A stretch of 64,000 bases of DNA from Streptomyces sp. LUP47B (GTDB taxonomy: Bacteria > Actinomycetota > Actinomycetes > Streptomycetales > Streptomycetaceae): positions 86,793-150,792 of the forward strand of contig NZ_MJAH01000010.1 of NCBI RefSeq assembly GCF_001746295.1. The letters are read 5' to 3'. This document shows, in pieces, positions 33,592-41,281 of this stretch. Position 1 is the stretch's first letter. Each line of letters begins with the position of its first letter. The position numbers were made by a program, and so were the translations under genes. Under the pieces are notes generated by a model. The model did not search any database, was not told the origin of the DNA, and worked only from the letters and a program-made list of their open reading frames with translations.

Positions 33592-34128
33592 TCACTTCTT
33601 GGGATACCGCCACGACACCACGACGACCGCGGCCAGGGCCGCGCCGACGATCAGCGCCGGCCCCGGATGCCGTACCGCGGCCATGACCAGGGGCCGGGCC
33701 GGCTGGGGCACGCTGCGCTCCGCCCTCCGCTCCAGCGCGGCACTCGTCTGTGAGGCCTTGCCCTGGGTGGCATGGCCCGCCTGCAGCGTGCGGTCCTGGA
33801 CCTTGTGGCCGGACTTCACGGCCTTGTCCTGGACCTTGTGGCCGGACTTCACCGCTTTGTCCTGGACCTTGTGACCGGCTTGCGTGGCACGGTCGTGCAC
33901 GGTGTGACCGGCCTGCGCGGCGCTGCTGCGCAGCTGCACGGTCATCGCGCCCGCCTTGTCCCTGAGGTCTGCCGCACGGGCCCGCGCGCGGCCCTTCACG
34001 TCCATCTTCCCTGCCAACTCCTCTACGGTGTCGCCGAGTTCGCTGCGGGTGCGCTCGATCTGGCGCCGCAGCTCGTCGGGTCCCTTGGCCCCCGTCACGG
34101 GGGGCTCGCTGCCCGTCCTGTCCGTCAT
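33592..34128 (-). CDS. DUF3618 membrane-anchored protein with 11-residue helical repeats
   Basis: A 178-residue protein with the DUF3618 N-terminus (ELRRQIERTRSELGDTVEELAGKMDVKGRA). The middle contains near-identical 11-residue repeats of the form KSGHKVQDKAV (about residues 75-120), encoded by ~33-bp DNA repeats at roughly 33786-33918. A single membrane segment lies near the C-terminus (ALIVGAALAAVVVVSW). The repeats resemble group 3 LEA amphipathic helices, which bind membrane surfaces. The ATG overlaps the stop of the holin-like gene (ATGA). A role in envelope stress is an inference. Confidence 0.8.
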   Translation of the reverse strand: MTDRTGSEPPVTGAKGPDELRRQIERTRSELGDTVEELAGKMDVKGRARARAADLRDKAGAMTVQLRSSAAQAGHTVHDRATQAGHKVQDKAVKSGHKVQDKAVKSGHKVQDRTLQAGHATQGKASQTSAALERRAERSVPQPARPLVMAAVRHPGPALIVGAALAAVVVVSWRYPKK

Positions 34129-34544
34129 CGGTGCGCCCTTTCCCTGATCTCCTCGACATCCGCCTTGACGCTGCCGAGGGCTTCCTCGGGCGTCGGAGGT
34201 GTGGCACGGCGCAGCTGAGCGCGGCCGGTGGCGGCGAGCACCCCCGCGATCACGAACAGCACAGCCGTCACTATCAGCGCCGAGGCCCACACCGACAGCA
34301 CCAGGGAGAGGGCGGCGGTGGCCGTTCCGGCCAGGGCGAGCAGTCCTGCGTAGGCGAAGGCACCGGCGGCACCGAGCAGCCCACCGCCCTTGCCGGCCCG
34401 CCGGCCCTTCTCGGCCAGCTCTTCTTTCGCGAGGGCGACTTCCTGCCGTACCAGCCGGGAGACCTGTTCGGTGGCCTGGCCGACGAGTTCGCCCACCGAG
34501 TGATGTTCGTCGTGCACCGGCCTGGGGGCCGTGGTTCCGGTCAC
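34125..34544 (-). CDS. Phage-holin-superfamily-III-like membrane protein (DUF1469)
   Basis: A 139-residue protein with the DUF1469 pattern: SVGELVGQATEQVSRLVRQEVALAKEELAEKGRRAGKG, then two membrane segments (about 58-80 and 85-105) and a charged tail. Despite the name these are chromosomal envelope proteins usually paired with DUF3618, as here, where the two genes overlap by four bases. GTG 34544 is chosen with GGAGG nine bases upstream. Confidence 0.8.
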   Translation of the reverse strand: MTGTTAPRPVHDEHHSVGELVGQATEQVSRLVRQEVALAKEELAEKGRRAGKGGGLLGAAGAFAYAGLLALAGTATAALSLVLSVWASALIVTAVLFVIAGVLAATGRAQLRRATPPTPEEALGSVKADVEEIRERAHR

Positions 34545-34596
34545 GGTGTTCCGCCTCCTCTCGGTCGGAACTCCCGGGTACCCGGCCCGGCCCCCA

Positions 34597-35289
34597 CTAC
34601 CCCTGCGGACCGCCGTCCGGGCCACGCTGTCCGAGCCGGGCCAGCTGGGTCTGGAACCAGTCGAGCCTGGCCTGCAGCAGGGCCGCCTCGGCGGCGAGTT
34701 CGGGCACCCCGAGACCCTCGGGCAGGCCGGGATCACCTTGCGTGAGCACGGTGGCCGGCCGTGCCACCACCCGCAGCCGCTCTCCGGCCAGCCGCGCGAA
34801 CCCGGCGAGCGAGACGGCCGTACGACCGCGCAGGCAGCCCGCGCACGAGGGCGCCAGGGCCCGCCAGCCGGGTCTGCCCCAGTCGGCGTCGGCGAGGGCC
34901 GCCGCGACCGTGCCGCAGGCGCAGGGTCCGACGGTGGCGGTCCGCACCCGCTGGCGGGCGTAGCGGAAGCCGCGCTCGAAGCGGAGGTAGCGGCCGAGGA
35001 CCAGGACGTCGAGGAGGACGGCCGTACGGTGCTCGGCCGTGCACAGCAGCGCCTCGGCCGCCGCGCGGTCGTGCACGCAGTGGAAGCCGCAGTCGCAGCG
35101 ACGGTTCGGTGCCCGGTGCCGCAGGCCGTAGACGCAGGACGCGTCGGCCAGGACTCCGTACGGCAGCGCGCCGCCGAGCGACACACCGGTGAACCCGGCC
35201 CGGGTGCCGTCCTGGGACAGCACCGGGTGGGCGATCTTGTATCCGGTCGGCGGCTCCGTCGGGCGTTCCTCCGGAAGCCGCAGTCTCAT
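34597..35289 (-). CDS. Cysteine-rich conserved hypothetical protein
   Basis: A 230-residue protein that I do not recognise. It has three Cys clusters: CDCGFHCVHD (about residue 62), GPCACGTV (about 115) and PSCAGCLRG (about 145), which together look like metal-binding knuckles. There is no signal peptide or membrane helix. ATG 35289 overlaps the stop of the preceding 42-codon gene (ATGA), so translation is coupled. The two genes precede the DUF1469-DUF3618 pair by 52 bp. Confidence 0.75.
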   Translation of the reverse strand: MRLRLPEERPTEPPTGYKIAHPVLSQDGTRAGFTGVSLGGALPYGVLADASCVYGLRHRAPNRRCDCGFHCVHDRAAAEALLCTAEHRTAVLLDVLVLGRYLRFERGFRYARQRVRTATVGPCACGTVAAALADADWGRPGWRALAPSCAGCLRGRTAVSLAGFARLAGERLRVVARPATVLTQGDPGLPEGLGVPELAAEAALLQARLDWFQTQLARLGQRGPDGGPQG

Positions 35290-35414
35290 CGGGCCGCCGG
35301 AACCTCTTCGGGAGCCTTCAGCTCCTTGATCTCCTCGGGGAGCTCGAGCTCCTCTTCGTGGATCTCCGGCCGCTCTTCCGCGACTCCGGTGGCGAGTGCC
35401 TTGCCGAGCTTCAT
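35286..35414 (-). CDS. Small acidic protein (42 residues), translationally coupled
   Basis: A 42-residue ORF (MKLGKALATGVAEERPEIHE...) with a Glu-rich helical centre. A GGAGG Shine-Dalgarno sequence lies four bases before ATG 35414, and its TGA overlaps the ATG of the next gene. The strong ribosome-binding site and coupling support a real gene. Function unknown. Confidence 0.65.
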   Translation of the reverse strand: MKLGKALATGVAEERPEIHEEELELPEEIKELKAPEEVPAAR

Positions 35415-35566
35415 GACGCCTCCAGGACCAGGGGTCGTGCACCGTCCTGACCATGGTGACCCATCCGGGCCCGATTTGGACATAGGGCCTTTTCGCAGCA
35501 TCGCTTACCGGTACACCGTAGAAGAATTAAGTGGAGCTTCACGGTTGGTCTGCCGAGACTACGCGT

Positions 35567-36460
35567 ATGACGACAACCGCCCCGCCCTTCGGCCGCGCCC
35601 TCTGCGCCATGATCACCCCCTTCACCGAGGAGGGCTCGCTCGATCTCGACGGCGCTCAGGAGCTGGCCGCGCGGCTGGTGGCCCAGGGCTGTGACGGTCT
35701 CGTGCTGTCCGGCACGACGGGCGAGTCGCCGACCACGACGGACGCCGAGAAGGCGGCACTGGTGACGGCGGTGCGCGAGGCGGTGGGCGAGCGGGCGTCG
35801 GTCGTGGCGGGGGTGGGCACCTTCGACACCCGGCACACCGTGGAGCTGACCCACTCGGCCGAAAAGGCGGGCGCGGACGGGGTGTTGGTGGTCAGCCCCT
35901 ACTACAGCAGGCCGCCGCAGGACGCGCTGGAGGCGCACTTCCGGGAGATCGCGGACGCCTCCGGGCTGCCCGTCATGCTCTACGACATCCCGGGCCGCAC
36001 CGGCACCCGCATCGAGCCGGAGACGATGATCCGGCTCGCCGGGCATCCCCGGATCGTCGCGGTCAAGGACTGCTCCTACGATTTTCTCGGCACCCAAAAG
36101 GTCCTGAACCGCACGGAGTTGGCGTACTACGCGGGCTGCGACGAGCACATCCTCGCCCTGTACGCGGTGGGTGCGGCGGGCTACGTCAGCACGGTGGCCA
36201 ACGTGGTCCCGGCCCAACTCCGCGCGATCCTGGACACGTTCGAGGCGGGCGACACCCCCGTGTCCGCCCGCCTCCAACAACGGGCCACGCCGCTGATCGA
36301 GGCGATGATGTCGGCGGGCCTGCCCGGCACGGTCACTGCCAAGGCCCTCCTGCACGCGCTCGGTCTGCCCGCGGGCCCGGTCCGCGCCCCGCTGCGGCCC
36401 GCCGGCCGGGAGGCGGCCGACGGGCTGCTGGCGGAGTACGAACGACTCGTGGCCGCCTGA
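35567..36460 (+). CDS. dapA: Dihydrodipicolinate synthase-family aldolase (DapA paralogue)
   Basis: A 297-residue class I lyase with all DHDPS landmarks: GTTGESPTT, Tyr and Arg in YDIPGRTG, the Schiff-base Lys in IVAVKDCSYD and GAAGYVSTVANVVP. The enzyme condenses pyruvate with aspartate semialdehyde in lysine/diaminopimelate synthesis; dapD, a later step, is 2.3 kb away. Streptomyces usually carry more than one DapA-like gene, so this may be a paralogue with another aldolase role. The stop codon directly abuts the stop of the convergent gene (TGATCA). Confidence 0.85.
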   Translation: MTTTAPPFGRALCAMITPFTEEGSLDLDGAQELAARLVAQGCDGLVLSGTTGESPTTTDAEKAALVTAVREAVGERASVVAGVGTFDTRHTVELTHSAEKAGADGVLVVSPYYSRPPQDALEAHFREIADASGLPVMLYDIPGRTGTRIEPETMIRLAGHPRIVAVKDCSYDFLGTQKVLNRTELAYYAGCDEHILALYAVGAAGYVSTVANVVPAQLRAILDTFEAGDTPVSARLQQRATPLIEAMMSAGLPGTVTAKALLHALGLPAGPVRAPLRPAGREAADGLLAEYERLVAA

Positions 36461-37687
36461 TCAGGGCTGCGCGAAGATCGGCTCCCAGCGTCCGGCGTCC
36501 CCGTCGTTGCCCGCACGGAAGCCGCTGAGCGGGACTTCCTTCTCGCCGCCGATGGTGACGAGCACGAGCCGCTGATGGAACTCGTTCTTGTCGTTCTTGC
36601 CGATGTCCCAGGCGATGAGCTGCTTGTTGCCCACCCAGGCGAGCAACTGCTGACCGCGCACCTCGGTCGTGTCACCGCTGGCGGCGTCGACGATCCAGGA
36701 GGAGGTCTTCCACTTCTTGCCCGCGAACTCACCGGCGACGAGGCTGCCGTCCGGCGACTTCCCCGCGTCCACGTACCACTCCAGGTGCTTGTCCTTCGCC
36801 GGTGTGGGGACCTTGTTGCCCCTGAGGTCCCAGAACTCCTTGCCGATGTCCCCCATGGGGTTCCCGGACCAGACGTGCAGGCCGTCGTCGGTGAGGGCGA
36901 AGTCCTGGCGGGAGTTGAGGACGGAACCCCCGAGCTTGCCGTCGTCGGAGGCGAGTTTCACCTCGTTCCAGTCACCCTTCCCGGAGGCCACGTCGAGGAC
37001 GTAGAAGCCGGTGCGGCTGGACGTCCACTCCGCGCTCCATTCGATGTCGCCCTGCGTCCTGACCCGCAGATCGGGGTTCTTGGTGTACGTAGTCGCGACC
37101 AGCTTGCGGCCGTCTCGGGAGAAGGCGAGCCCGCCGACCCCGTGCTCGACCGGGATCCACCGCTCGACCTTGCCGGTGGTCAGGTCGAGCAGGCCGATCC
37201 GCGAGGCGGGCAGGTCCGGTTCGAGGACGGCGGCGGTCTTCCCGCCGGGCGCGACGGCGACCCAGGACCAGTCCACGGTCTTGGCGTACCTGCCGGTCTT
37301 CGGGTTCAGCAGGTGGTAGGTGCGCTGGTAGACGGCGGTCTCCGCGGTCTTCTTGACCGTCTCCGGGACGAAGTACCCGGCCAGGGTCGTGCCTCCGACG
37401 GAGATCTCCTCGCGCGGTGGCGACTGGTCGGGGTGGGCCCTGGTCTTCTTCTCCACCACGACGCCACCGCCACCCGAGGGCCGTACGTCGTGCTTTCCGG
37501 AGTCCAGCAGCGGCACCCCGACCCCGACGGCGACCACGGCCACCGTGACGACCGCGGCGGCCGTGATCCTGTGGGTACGGCGGCGGCGCCTGACGGCGAG
37601 CACCCGGTCGGCGAACCCCGCTGCCACCGGGGGCTGCTCGGCGGCCTGCTCGCGCAGTGCGTCGCGCACGATGTCGTCGACGTTCAC
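36461..37687 (-). CDS. Membrane-anchored beta-propeller-like protein, partner of the adjacent sigma factor
   Basis: A 408-residue protein with a ~40-residue cytosolic N-terminus (MNVDDIVRDALREQAAEQPPV), a membrane segment at about 42-63 and an extracellular part with TolB/WD40-like repeats (WVAVAPGGKTAAVLEPD, GLAFSRDGRKLVATTY, FALTDDGLHVWSG). It begins with an ATGA overlap at the end of the SigE-type sigma factor gene. Such pairs in Streptomyces are thought to make the second protein a sensor or anti-sigma-like partner; no canonical zinc anti-sigma motif is visible. Confidence 0.75.
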   Translation of the reverse strand: MNVDDIVRDALREQAAEQPPVAAGFADRVLAVRRRRRTHRITAAAVVTVAVVAVGVGVPLLDSGKHDVRPSGGGGVVVEKKTRAHPDQSPPREEISVGGTTLAGYFVPETVKKTAETAVYQRTYHLLNPKTGRYAKTVDWSWVAVAPGGKTAAVLEPDLPASRIGLLDLTTGKVERWIPVEHGVGGLAFSRDGRKLVATTYTKNPDLRVRTQGDIEWSAEWTSSRTGFYVLDVASGKGDWNEVKLASDDGKLGGSVLNSRQDFALTDDGLHVWSGNPMGDIGKEFWDLRGNKVPTPAKDKHLEWYVDAGKSPDGSLVAGEFAGKKWKTSSWIVDAASGDTTEVRGQQLLAWVGNKQLIAWDIGKNDKNEFHQRLVLVTIGGEKEVPLSGFRAGNDGDAGRWEPIFAQP

Positions 37688-38253
37688 TGACGCACCTCCA
37701 CGGGCGAGTAGTCACGGGACTCGAGCAGCTCGGCCTGGGCGGGCCCGAGGGCGGCCAGTTCGGGCGCGAGCTGACGCAGCCGGGCCAGCGAACGGTGGGT
37801 GGTGGACCGTACGGTGCCGACGGAGCAGCCGAGCAGCCGGGCCACGTCGGCCTCCGGCAGGTCCTCGAAGTAGCGCAACACCAGCACGGTGCGCTGGCGG
37901 GCGGTGAGCCGGGACAGGGCCTCGCGCATCACCAGGCGCAGTTCGGCCGCGGCGGCGGTGTCGGCGCCGGGCTCGCCGGTGCCCGCTGGTTCGGGCGGCT
38001 CGGCGACACTGACCTCCCGGCGGGGCCACTTCAGCCGCCAGCGGCTGACCTGCTGGCGGTAGAGGACCTGCCGTACATAGGCCTCGGGTTCGTCGATCTT
38101 CTGCCACCGTCCGGCCGTCTTGACCAGGGCGTTCTGCAACAGGTCCTCACCGGCGTGCTGGTCTCCCCCGCACAGCAGCACAGCGGTCTTCAGCAGGGCG
38201 GACGACCTGCTGTCCACGAAGTCCCGGAAACTCTCCAGCCCTTCGGCATTCAT
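37684..38253 (-). CDS. SigE-family ECF-type RNA polymerase sigma factor
   Basis: A 189-residue sigma factor. Region 2 is at about residues 10-60 (FRDFVDSRSSALLKTAVLLCGGDQHAGEDLLQNAL), and region 4 at 115-165 (LTARQRTVLVLRYFEDLPEADVARLLGCSVGTVRSTTHRSLARL). It belongs to the actinobacterial SigE subfamily of single-copy ECF genes linked to membrane partners. ATG 38253 has AGAAGG five bases upstream and is preferred over GTG 38259. It overlaps the next gene by four bases. Confidence 0.88.
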   Translation of the reverse strand: MNAEGLESFRDFVDSRSSALLKTAVLLCGGDQHAGEDLLQNALVKTAGRWQKIDEPEAYVRQVLYRQQVSRWRLKWPRREVSVAEPPEPAGTGEPGADTAAAAELRLVMREALSRLTARQRTVLVLRYFEDLPEADVARLLGCSVGTVRSTTHRSLARLRQLAPELAALGPAQAELLESRDYSPVEVRQ

Positions 38254-38342
38254 CGTCACCTTCTCTTCCCCGGCGACGCCTGTGCGCCACCCCTCCGACC
38301 CTTGTGACGCGTGCCGCGGCCCGCCGCTATGCCACCACCACG

Positions 38343-38383
38343 AAAAAAGTCGCCGCAGCGGAATCGGATTCCGCTACGGCGAC
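38343..38383 (-). terminator. Rho-independent terminator of the small secreted-protein gene
   Basis: On the minus strand, GTCGCCG..AGCGGAATC pairs with GATTCCGCT..CGGCGAC (38349-38383; about 16 bp with one unpaired base on each side), followed by a run of six T (38343-38348). It lies 20 bp after the stop of the gene at 38403-38618. It is the only clear U-tract terminator in this window. Confidence 0.85.
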
Positions 38384-38402
38384 TTCCGCACAGGGTCGCG
38401 GG

Positions 38403-38618
38403 TCAGTTCCAGGAGTACCCGTCGCCGATCAGCAGCAGGTGCTCCAGCACGTCCTCCATCGGATCGTCCACCTGGCCGACGTTGACCAGGCCGACCCGGG
38501 GGCCGTTGTGCGAGGCGGTGTTGGTCTCGTCGGCGTGCGCGCTGCCGACGGGCACGAGACATACCGTCGCCAGGACCGTCAGCCCGCGCGCGACGGCCCT
38601 CTTCCGCACATTCCTCAT
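38403..38618 (-). CDS. Small secreted peptide (71-residue precursor)
   Basis: A 71-residue precursor. MRNVRKRAVARGLTVLATVCLVPVGSAHA is a Sec signal peptide, leaving a mature peptide of about 42 residues (DETNTASHNGPRVGLVN... ending GDGYSWN). A GAGGGG Shine-Dalgarno sequence lies seven bases before ATG 38618 and a strong intrinsic terminator follows, so it is a self-contained, probably highly expressed unit. It lacks the chaplin and rodlin signatures I know. Function unknown. Confidence 0.75.
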   Translation of the reverse strand: MRNVRKRAVARGLTVLATVCLVPVGSAHADETNTASHNGPRVGLVNVGQVDDPMEDVLEHLLLIGDGYSWN

Positions 38619-38743
38619 CGCTCGACCCCTCGTTCGTCGTTTCGGTGTCTGATCGGACTCTGCGTCCATCCGTTCATCTGCCGAAACGCCTCCGAGGTCA
38701 CGCGCAGTAACCCGTAAGTGATCTTCGTCTGTGCCGGGGCGGC

Positions 38744-39733
38744 TCAGTTGTGGCTGTGCAGGATGTCGTTCAGGCCGCCCCAGACCGCGTTGTTCGGGCG
38801 GGCCTCGACCGTGCCGGTGACCGAGTTGCGGCGGTAGAGGATGTTCGAGGCGCCGCTCAGCTCACGGGCCTTGACGATCTGGCCGTCGGGCATGGTGACC
38901 CGGGTGCCGGCGGTGACGTAGAGACCGGCCTCGACGACGCACTCGTCGCCGAGCGCGATGCCGACGCCCGCCTCGGCGCCGATCAGGCAGCGCTCACCGA
39001 TGGTGATGCGGACGTTGCCGCCGCCGGAGAGCGTGCCCATGGTGGAGGCGCCGCCGCCGATGTCCGAGCCGTCGCCGACCACGACACCGGCGGAGATGCG
39101 GCCCTCGACCATCGACGTGCCGAGCGTGCCCGCGTTGAAGTTGACGAAGCCCTCGTGCATGACGGTGGTGCCCGCGGCGAGGTGCGCGCCGAGGCGGACC
39201 CGGTCGGCGTCGGCGATCCGGACGCCCTTGGGGGCCACGTAGTCCGTCATGCGGGGGAACTTGTCGACGGACGTCACCTGGAGGTGCAGCCCCTCGGCGC
39301 GGGCGTTGAGCCGCACCTTCTCGATGTCGTCCACGGCGACCGGGCCGAGCGAGGTCCAGGCGACGTTCGCGAGGAAGCCGAACTGGCCCTCCAGGGAGAG
39401 GCCGTGCGGCTGCACCAGGCGGTGCGAGAGGAGGTGCAGGCGCAGGTAGACGTCGTGCGCGTCGGTCGGCTTCTCGTCGAGCGAGGCGATGACCGTACGG
39501 ACCGCGATCACCTCGACGCCACGGCGGGCGTCCGGGCCGATCGCCTTGGCGGCGCCTTCGCCGAGCAGTTCGACGGCCTTCTCGGCCGACAGCCGCTCGG
39601 TGCCGGCGGGGCCGGGCTCGGCCGAGAGCTCGGGGGCGGGGAACCAGGTGTCGAGTACGGTGCCGTCGGCGGCGACGGTGGCGAGGCCTGCGGCGATGGC
39701 GCCGGTGGTGCGAGGAGCAGTCGTGTCGGTCAT
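38744..39733 (-). CDS. dapD: 2,3,4,5-tetrahydropyridine-2,6-dicarboxylate N-succinyltransferase
   Basis: A 329-residue DapD of the actinobacterial type. The N-terminal domain is followed by a left-handed beta-helix with hexapeptide repeats (IGGGASTMGTLSGGGNVRITIGERCLIGAEAGVGIALGD), and the C-terminus ends WGGLNDILHSHN. It transfers succinyl from succinyl-CoA to tetrahydrodipicolinate in the succinylase branch of diaminopimelate/lysine synthesis. It is monocistronic, with a degenerate tandem repeat upstream. Confidence 0.93.
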   Translation of the reverse strand: MTDTTAPRTTGAIAAGLATVAADGTVLDTWFPAPELSAEPGPAGTERLSAEKAVELLGEGAAKAIGPDARRGVEVIAVRTVIASLDEKPTDAHDVYLRLHLLSHRLVQPHGLSLEGQFGFLANVAWTSLGPVAVDDIEKVRLNARAEGLHLQVTSVDKFPRMTDYVAPKGVRIADADRVRLGAHLAAGTTVMHEGFVNFNAGTLGTSMVEGRISAGVVVGDGSDIGGGASTMGTLSGGGNVRITIGERCLIGAEAGVGIALGDECVVEAGLYVTAGTRVTMPDGQIVKARELSGASNILYRRNSVTGTVEARPNNAVWGGLNDILHSHN

Positions 39734-39825
39734 GAGGGCAACCTAACCGGCACAGGGCACGGGACGCGAACCCTGCGCGGGACGTCTCAGGGGTCGAGCG
39801 CCCCGACCACCGGACACCACCATCC

Positions 39826-40158
39826 GGGGCGGCGGGAACCACCGGCGGTCGATGGGGATCACCTGGGCCGGCGGGGACCACCGGCGGTCGATGGGGATCA
39901 CCCCGGCCGACGGGATCTCCTGTGGTGGATGGAGTCACCCGGGTCGACGGCACCCCGCAGTCGTAAGGACCGGTGAGGCATCACCGGGGCCGGGCCGGGA
40001 TCGCCCACGGTCGTGGAATGACCCCGGTCGCCGGGAACCACCCGCGGTCGTGGGGTCACCGGGGCCGACAAGTTCTCCTGCAGTCGGTGGAGATCACCCG
40101 AGCCCGCGGGGATCATCCGCACTCCTGGCAGTCACCCGCCGTCAGCCGGGATCACCCG
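39826..40158. repeat. Degenerate ~36-39-bp tandem repeat array (about 8 units)
   Basis: The stretch between dapD and the tetR gene is built of about eight units of 36-45 bp that share GGGATCACC, CGGCGGGGACCACC and CGGTCGTGG-like blocks. The first two units are nearly identical; later ones drift. The array runs into the last codons of the tetR gene, whose C-terminal VIPADGG is encoded by a unit. There is no conserved repeat plus unique spacer pattern, so it is not CRISPR. The rest of the 398-bp gap (39734-39825) shows nothing I can assign. Confidence 0.75.
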
Positions 40159-40680
40159 TCCCAGTACCTCCCGCGCATAGCCCTCGTCGTACGGCGCACC
40201 GGTCAGCAGTACCTGTAGGCAGATTCCGTCGGACAGGGCGACCAGCGCGCGTGCCGTGACCGGGTCCGTGCGGTGGGCGAGGCGTTCGGCGAGGTCGTCG
40301 GCCCATTCGGCGGCGACGGGGCGCAGGGCGGGGCGGCGCAGGGCGGCGAGGTAGAGCTCGTACTCCAGCTCGACGCCCGTACGGTCGCCGCCGAGCCAGT
40401 CGCCGAGCACGCGGGCGAGGTCGGCCGCCAGGTCACCGCCGGGGTCGTCGAGGGCGCCGTGCGCGGCGACCGCCTTGGCGAAACCCTCGCTGGCCTGGCG
40501 CAACGCGGCGACCATCAGCTCGTCGAGGCTCTTGAAGTGGTAGGTCGTCGAACCGAGCGGCACATCGGCCTCGGCCGCGGCGCTGCGGTGACTGAGCCCC
40601 GCGAGCCCCTTCTCCCCCACGACCCGGATGGCCGCGTCGATGATCCGCTGCCGGCGCTCGGGATCGTGCCGCCGGGCCAT
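40132..40680 (-). CDS. TetR-family regulator linked to an SMR efflux gene
   Basis: A 182-residue regulator with a TetR helix-turn-helix (IIDAAIRVVGEKGLAGLSHRSAAAEADVPLGSTTYHF). It starts at ATG 40680, sharing one base with the stop of the SMR gene (TGATG), and is thus the second gene of a two-gene operon. It probably represses that operon through the TGTAC-N4-GTACA site before the SMR gene. Its extreme C-terminus is encoded by the tandem repeat array. Confidence 0.88.
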   Translation of the reverse strand: MARRHDPERRQRIIDAAIRVVGEKGLAGLSHRSAAAEADVPLGSTTYHFKSLDELMVAALRQASEGFAKAVAAHGALDDPGGDLAADLARVLGDWLGGDRTGVELEYELYLAALRRPALRPVAAEWADDLAERLAHRTDPVTARALVALSDGICLQVLLTGAPYDEGYAREVLGRVIPADGG

Positions 40681-41000
40681 CAGTGCGCCCCGCCCAGGTT
40701 CAGCACCACGACCCCCAGGATGATCAGCGCGATCCCGGCTGCCTTGGTGGCCGTCAGACCCTCCCCGAGGAAGACCATCCCGATGCCGACGATGGCCGCG
40801 GTGCCCACCCCGGCCCAGATCGCGTAGGCGGTGCCGACCGACACCGTCTTGAGCGTCTGGGCGAGCAGCGCGAAGGACAGGACGTACCCCAGCACGGTCA
40901 GCAGTGAGGGCCCGAGCCGGCTGAAGCCCTCGGTGTACTTCATGGCCGTGGTCGCTCCGACCTCGGCGGCGATGGCTCCGGCGAGCAGCAGGTATCCCAT
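40680..41000 (-). CDS. Small multidrug resistance (SMR) family transporter
   Basis: A 106-residue protein with four membrane segments and the SMR pattern: MGYLLLAGAIAAEVGATTAMKYTEGF with the essential Glu at about residue 13, then GTAYAIWAGVGTAAIVGIGM. The A-E-V-x-x-T region and W-A-G-x-G match EmrE/QacE-like drug-proton antiporters rather than Gdx. It is cotranscribed with a TetR repressor. An inverted repeat ends two bases before the ATG, suggesting a leaderless transcript under tight repression. Confidence 0.9.
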   Translation of the reverse strand: MGYLLLAGAIAAEVGATTAMKYTEGFSRLGPSLLTVLGYVLSFALLAQTLKTVSVGTAYAIWAGVGTAAIVGIGMVFLGEGLTATKAAGIALIILGVVVLNLGGAH

Positions 41001-41001
41001 G

Positions 41002-41015
41002 TGTACAAGCGTACA
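41002..41015 (-). promoter_or_regulatory. Inverted repeat TGTAC-N4-GTACA before the SMR gene
   Basis: Perfect 5-bp arms with a 4-bp spacer, immediately upstream of the SMR start codon. A probable operator of the cotranscribed TetR protein. A TATGTA-like -10 box overlaps its distal end. Confidence 0.5.
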
Positions 41016-41281
41016 TAACGGAGGCCGAAAGCGGGCTCGCAGCCATCGCTCCGCAGCCGTTCTCCCAACAGGGCTGCGCCCCGTCGTATCTGATCGACCA
41101 TCAGCCAGGAGCCCGCCGAGAGGGGAATGGCGAGGAATGTGGAAACCAGCCGGTTCAAAAGGCTGCTCGGGACCGCCGGTTACCACTAGTGTTCCCCCGG
41201 AACCACTTGTGTTTCACCATTCACATACCGCGCCACCACAGCAGCGGCACGTCGCCTCGCGCCGCGCCGGAGGAACAGCGC

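Noticed and set aside
34125..34544. Prophage remnant because of a holin-like protein
   Set aside because: DUF1469 proteins are ordinary chromosomal genes in actinobacteria, and no other phage genes or attachment sites are present.
39826..40158. CRISPR array
   Set aside because: Units are degenerate throughout, with no constant repeat and unique spacers, and no cas genes are nearby.
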